From Flavobacteriaceae bacterium UBA2000 (GTDB lineage Bacteria; Bacteroidota; Bacteroidia; Flavobacteriales; Flavobacteriaceae), in assembly GCA_002335345.1 (NCBI GenBank), contig DDCS01000067.1, forward strand, positions 1-7,133: a stretch of DNA of 7,133 nt, in the 5' to 3' direction. The notes beneath the pieces are model-generated. The model searched no databases and was not told the DNA's origin. It worked only from the letters and a program-made list of their open reading frames with translations. A program made the position numbers and the translations under genes. Position 1 is the stretch's first letter. Each line of letters begins with the position of its first letter. Shown here piece by piece: positions 5,763 to 7,133 of this stretch.

Positions 5763-7007
5763 TCATTGCTGATTAAAGGATGCGTCCGGGTCGTCCAGTA
5801 TCTCATTGGCGAAACGAATAGCGTCAGCCAACGAGGGGTGTGACATCTCTTGGAAGCTTTCTTCCCCGAAAGAAATAGTACTGATCACATCGAAATGCAT
5901 ACAGAACGATTGCTTTAGAGATTTGAGAAGCAGCTCATTTCCTAGCGTATGTGTTTCGAGATCCTCCAGTTCCATTTCAAATTCATCAAGCGCACTTAGC
6001 TTCTGAGGATCATATCCAGATATACCAAACGCCTCCAAGAACATGCAAAGCAACGTACAAATATCTAAGGTCCTATTCTCACCCATAAAATCGGGAAGTT
6101 CGAGTTTTTCAGATGATTGCCCTAGCAGTTTTTGGGTGGACGTGTGGTTGTTCAAATACCTGCTCGTATATTCCGGGTTTTCTTTTATCCATTCTAAAGA
6201 TTGCTGATTGAAAAACTTATGAACCCTGCTTAATTGTGCCTGGTTTTGATCAAATTTCTCATACAAATCATCTAATTTGAGATCTACTAAGTCAACAATC
6301 CAAGGATCAGGGAGGGCTTGTGACCCAAAGAAATCTAGCTCATGCTCGCCGCTTTCTTCGTCGTATACCCACAGCCATACTCTTGAATGGGATTTTTCAA
6401 ACTTAGCTTCTGGCAAGGAATATCGAATACCATCAACTTCTATCGCCATGATTGCTGCTTCAGCAAAGTCATATTCTTCGCAACCGACGGCACCGTCTCC
6501 GTAAGTAGCCTTTGAAGCCAGATCAGGACCTTCTGTTGTTCCTCCGTCAACAGAAACACAAACTAATTTTAACTCTGAGACTTTATTTTTATCGTCGCAT
6601 GGTATCTCTACACTTATGATACCTTTTTCGAAATTGTGATATTCGATTATTGCAACTTCGCTTGAAGCTATATCTCTCTCTCGCGGTTGATAACCATCAA
6701 TCCGAAAATCTCTCGGATCCTCGAATTCAATAAAGTCTTCGTCTTGTTCTGCTATCTTGTCAGCTTTCTCTTCGAAATAACTTTGATGGATCGTTTCGCC
6801 GGTAGACAATATACATTTGAATTCCGCTTGGTCATTATCTGAAAAGAAACCTTTGGACACATTTACGACATATCCACTGTGTTCAATTAAAAGGTCTTTG
6901 AGGCCAGGGCCGGTCTCTCTTGTCAGCGAGGAAATTTCTTCTAACTTTTCTTTTTCAATATAATAAACGTTACAGACAATACCTTTACCACCCATTTCAA
7001 ATTTCAT
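5763..7007 (-). CDS. unrecognised acidic protein, 414 aa; larger homologue of the 478-1245 product
   Basis: I recognise no named family. The frame opens at GTG 7016; I prefer ATG 7007, which has AAGAAAG about 7 bases upstream. The protein is soluble and acidic, with a Glu/Asp cluster at residues 78-98. Its first 220 residues parallel the 478-1245 product: E4, G7, V14-Y15, K19, then K52-G-F54 and L-S-T-G-E-T (67-72); further on D139-x-x-K-V-S-E-L-K147 and M-A-I-E-V-D-G (187-193). The smaller protein ends soon after these blocks, whereas this one continues for about 180 residues of mostly helical, leucine- and acid-rich sequence (from about 237), with no motif I know. It is the first gene of a two-gene minus-strand unit with the DUF2779 nuclease, behind a promoter-like sequence and palindrome. 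The partnership is inferred from gene order and from the parallel arrangement at the left end. Confidence 0.87.
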   Translation of the reverse strand: MKFEMGGKGIVCNVYYIEKEKLEEISSLTRETGPGLKDLLIEHSGYVVNVSKGFFSDNDQAEFKCILSTGETIHQSYFEEKADKIAEQDEDFIEFEDPRDFRIDGYQPRERDIASSEVAIIEYHNFEKGIISVEIPCDDKNKVSELKLVCVSVDGGTTEGPDLASKATYGDGAVGCEEYDFAEAAIMAIEVDGIRYSLPEAKFEKSHSRVWLWVYDEESGEHELDFFGSQALPDPWIVDLVDLKLDDLYEKFDQNQAQLSRVHKFFNQQSLEWIKENPEYTSRYLNNHTSTQKLLGQSSEKLELPDFMGENRTLDICTLLCMFLEAFGISGYDPQKLSALDEFEMELEDLETHTLGNELLLKSLKQSFCMHFDVISTISFGEESFQEMSHPSLADAIRFANEILDDPDASFNQQ

Positions 7008-7043
7008 GACTTGCACTTTCTTAGTGTCATTTTAAGAGTTTGG

Positions 7044-7071
7044 GATATATTTCGACGTTATGAAATGTCAA
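7044..7071 (-). promoter_or_regulatory. candidate promoter of the right-hand unit
   Basis: On the minus strand a perfect TTGACA (7071 to 7066) is followed after 16 bases by TATATC (7049 to 7044), a four-of-six match to the -10 consensus. It lies 37 bases before ATG 7007. This is the best sigma-70-like pair in the window, but the -10 is weak. Confidence 0.45.
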
Positions 7072-7078
7072 GTGAGTC

Positions 7079-7096
7079 AATTTTTCCAGAAAAATT
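7079..7096. promoter_or_regulatory. perfect palindrome, candidate operator
   Basis: AATTTTTC and GAAAAATT are perfect 8-base inverted arms with a 2-base centre (CA), ending 8 bases upstream of the candidate -35 hexamer of the right-hand unit. This geometry suits a dimeric regulator. An alternative is a chance A/T-rich palindrome, and the base composition makes that more likely than the length suggests. Confidence 0.4.
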
Positions 7097-7133
7097 ATGA
7101 GCCTCCGTCTCCTTGCCAAGGGCAACCGATACA

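Noticed and set aside
4416..6504. Short open frames inside the two right-hand genes, on both strands
   Set aside because: They are shadows of genes with strong family motifs or good homology to the left-end protein.
7058..7133. Possible end of a minus-strand gene entering from the right edge (24 codons, stop TAA at 7060-7058), or a divergent start at ATG 7097
   Set aside because: Both short frames look somewhat protein-like and overlap each other, and neither has a ribosome binding site or a recognisable motif. They cannot be settled without sequence beyond the edge. If the first were real, the palindrome at 7079-7096 would be coding.

Overview
The window looks like an accessory island from a Gram-negative, probably alphaproteobacterial, chromosome or plasmid. 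The only taxonomic hint is an IS3-family transposase remnant of a type I associate with Rhodobacterales and relatives, so the host call is weak. I see no housekeeping gene, tRNA, rRNA, CRISPR array or replication origin.

Layout. Positions 1-477 hold no convincing gene: one doubtful 63-codon minus-strand frame (58-249), a candidate IS3 left terminus (376-400) and a hairpin/palindrome (413-442). Two plus-strand genes with good ribosome binding sites follow: an unrecognised acidic protein (478-1245) and a GIY-YIG nuclease-fold protein (1381-2073). Positions 2074-2546 carry no intact gene; the right half (about 2294-2512) is the broken end of IS3 orfA and the first codons of orfB. Three minus-strand genes fill the rest: a two-part protein with a C-terminal GIY-YIG domain (2547 to about 4022), a DUF2779 protein joining a Cas4/RecB-like nuclease to a DEDD-type exonuclease fold (4193-5677), and a second unrecognised acidic protein (5763-7007).

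How the genes relate. The two unrecognised acidic proteins at opposite ends appear to be distant homologues of each other: they share two conserved blocks in the same order at similar spacing. Each lies just upstream of a nuclease-type gene on its own strand, giving two convergent units of 'shared-family protein + nuclease'. The middle gene carries a GIY-YIG domain resembling that of the left unit's nuclease. Three nuclease-type proteins, a duplicated partner family, IS debris and a visible base-composition break (GC-richer 2300-4080, AT-richer flanks) suggest a mosaic genome-defence or mobile-element island. The domain calls rest on visible motifs; the defence role and the pairing of partner with nuclease are inference.

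Regulatory candidates are a long imperfect inverted repeat before the middle gene (4062-4110), a perfect 8-bp-arm palindrome beside a promoter-like sequence before the right unit (7044-7096), and a GC-rich intercistronic hairpin (5709-5726).
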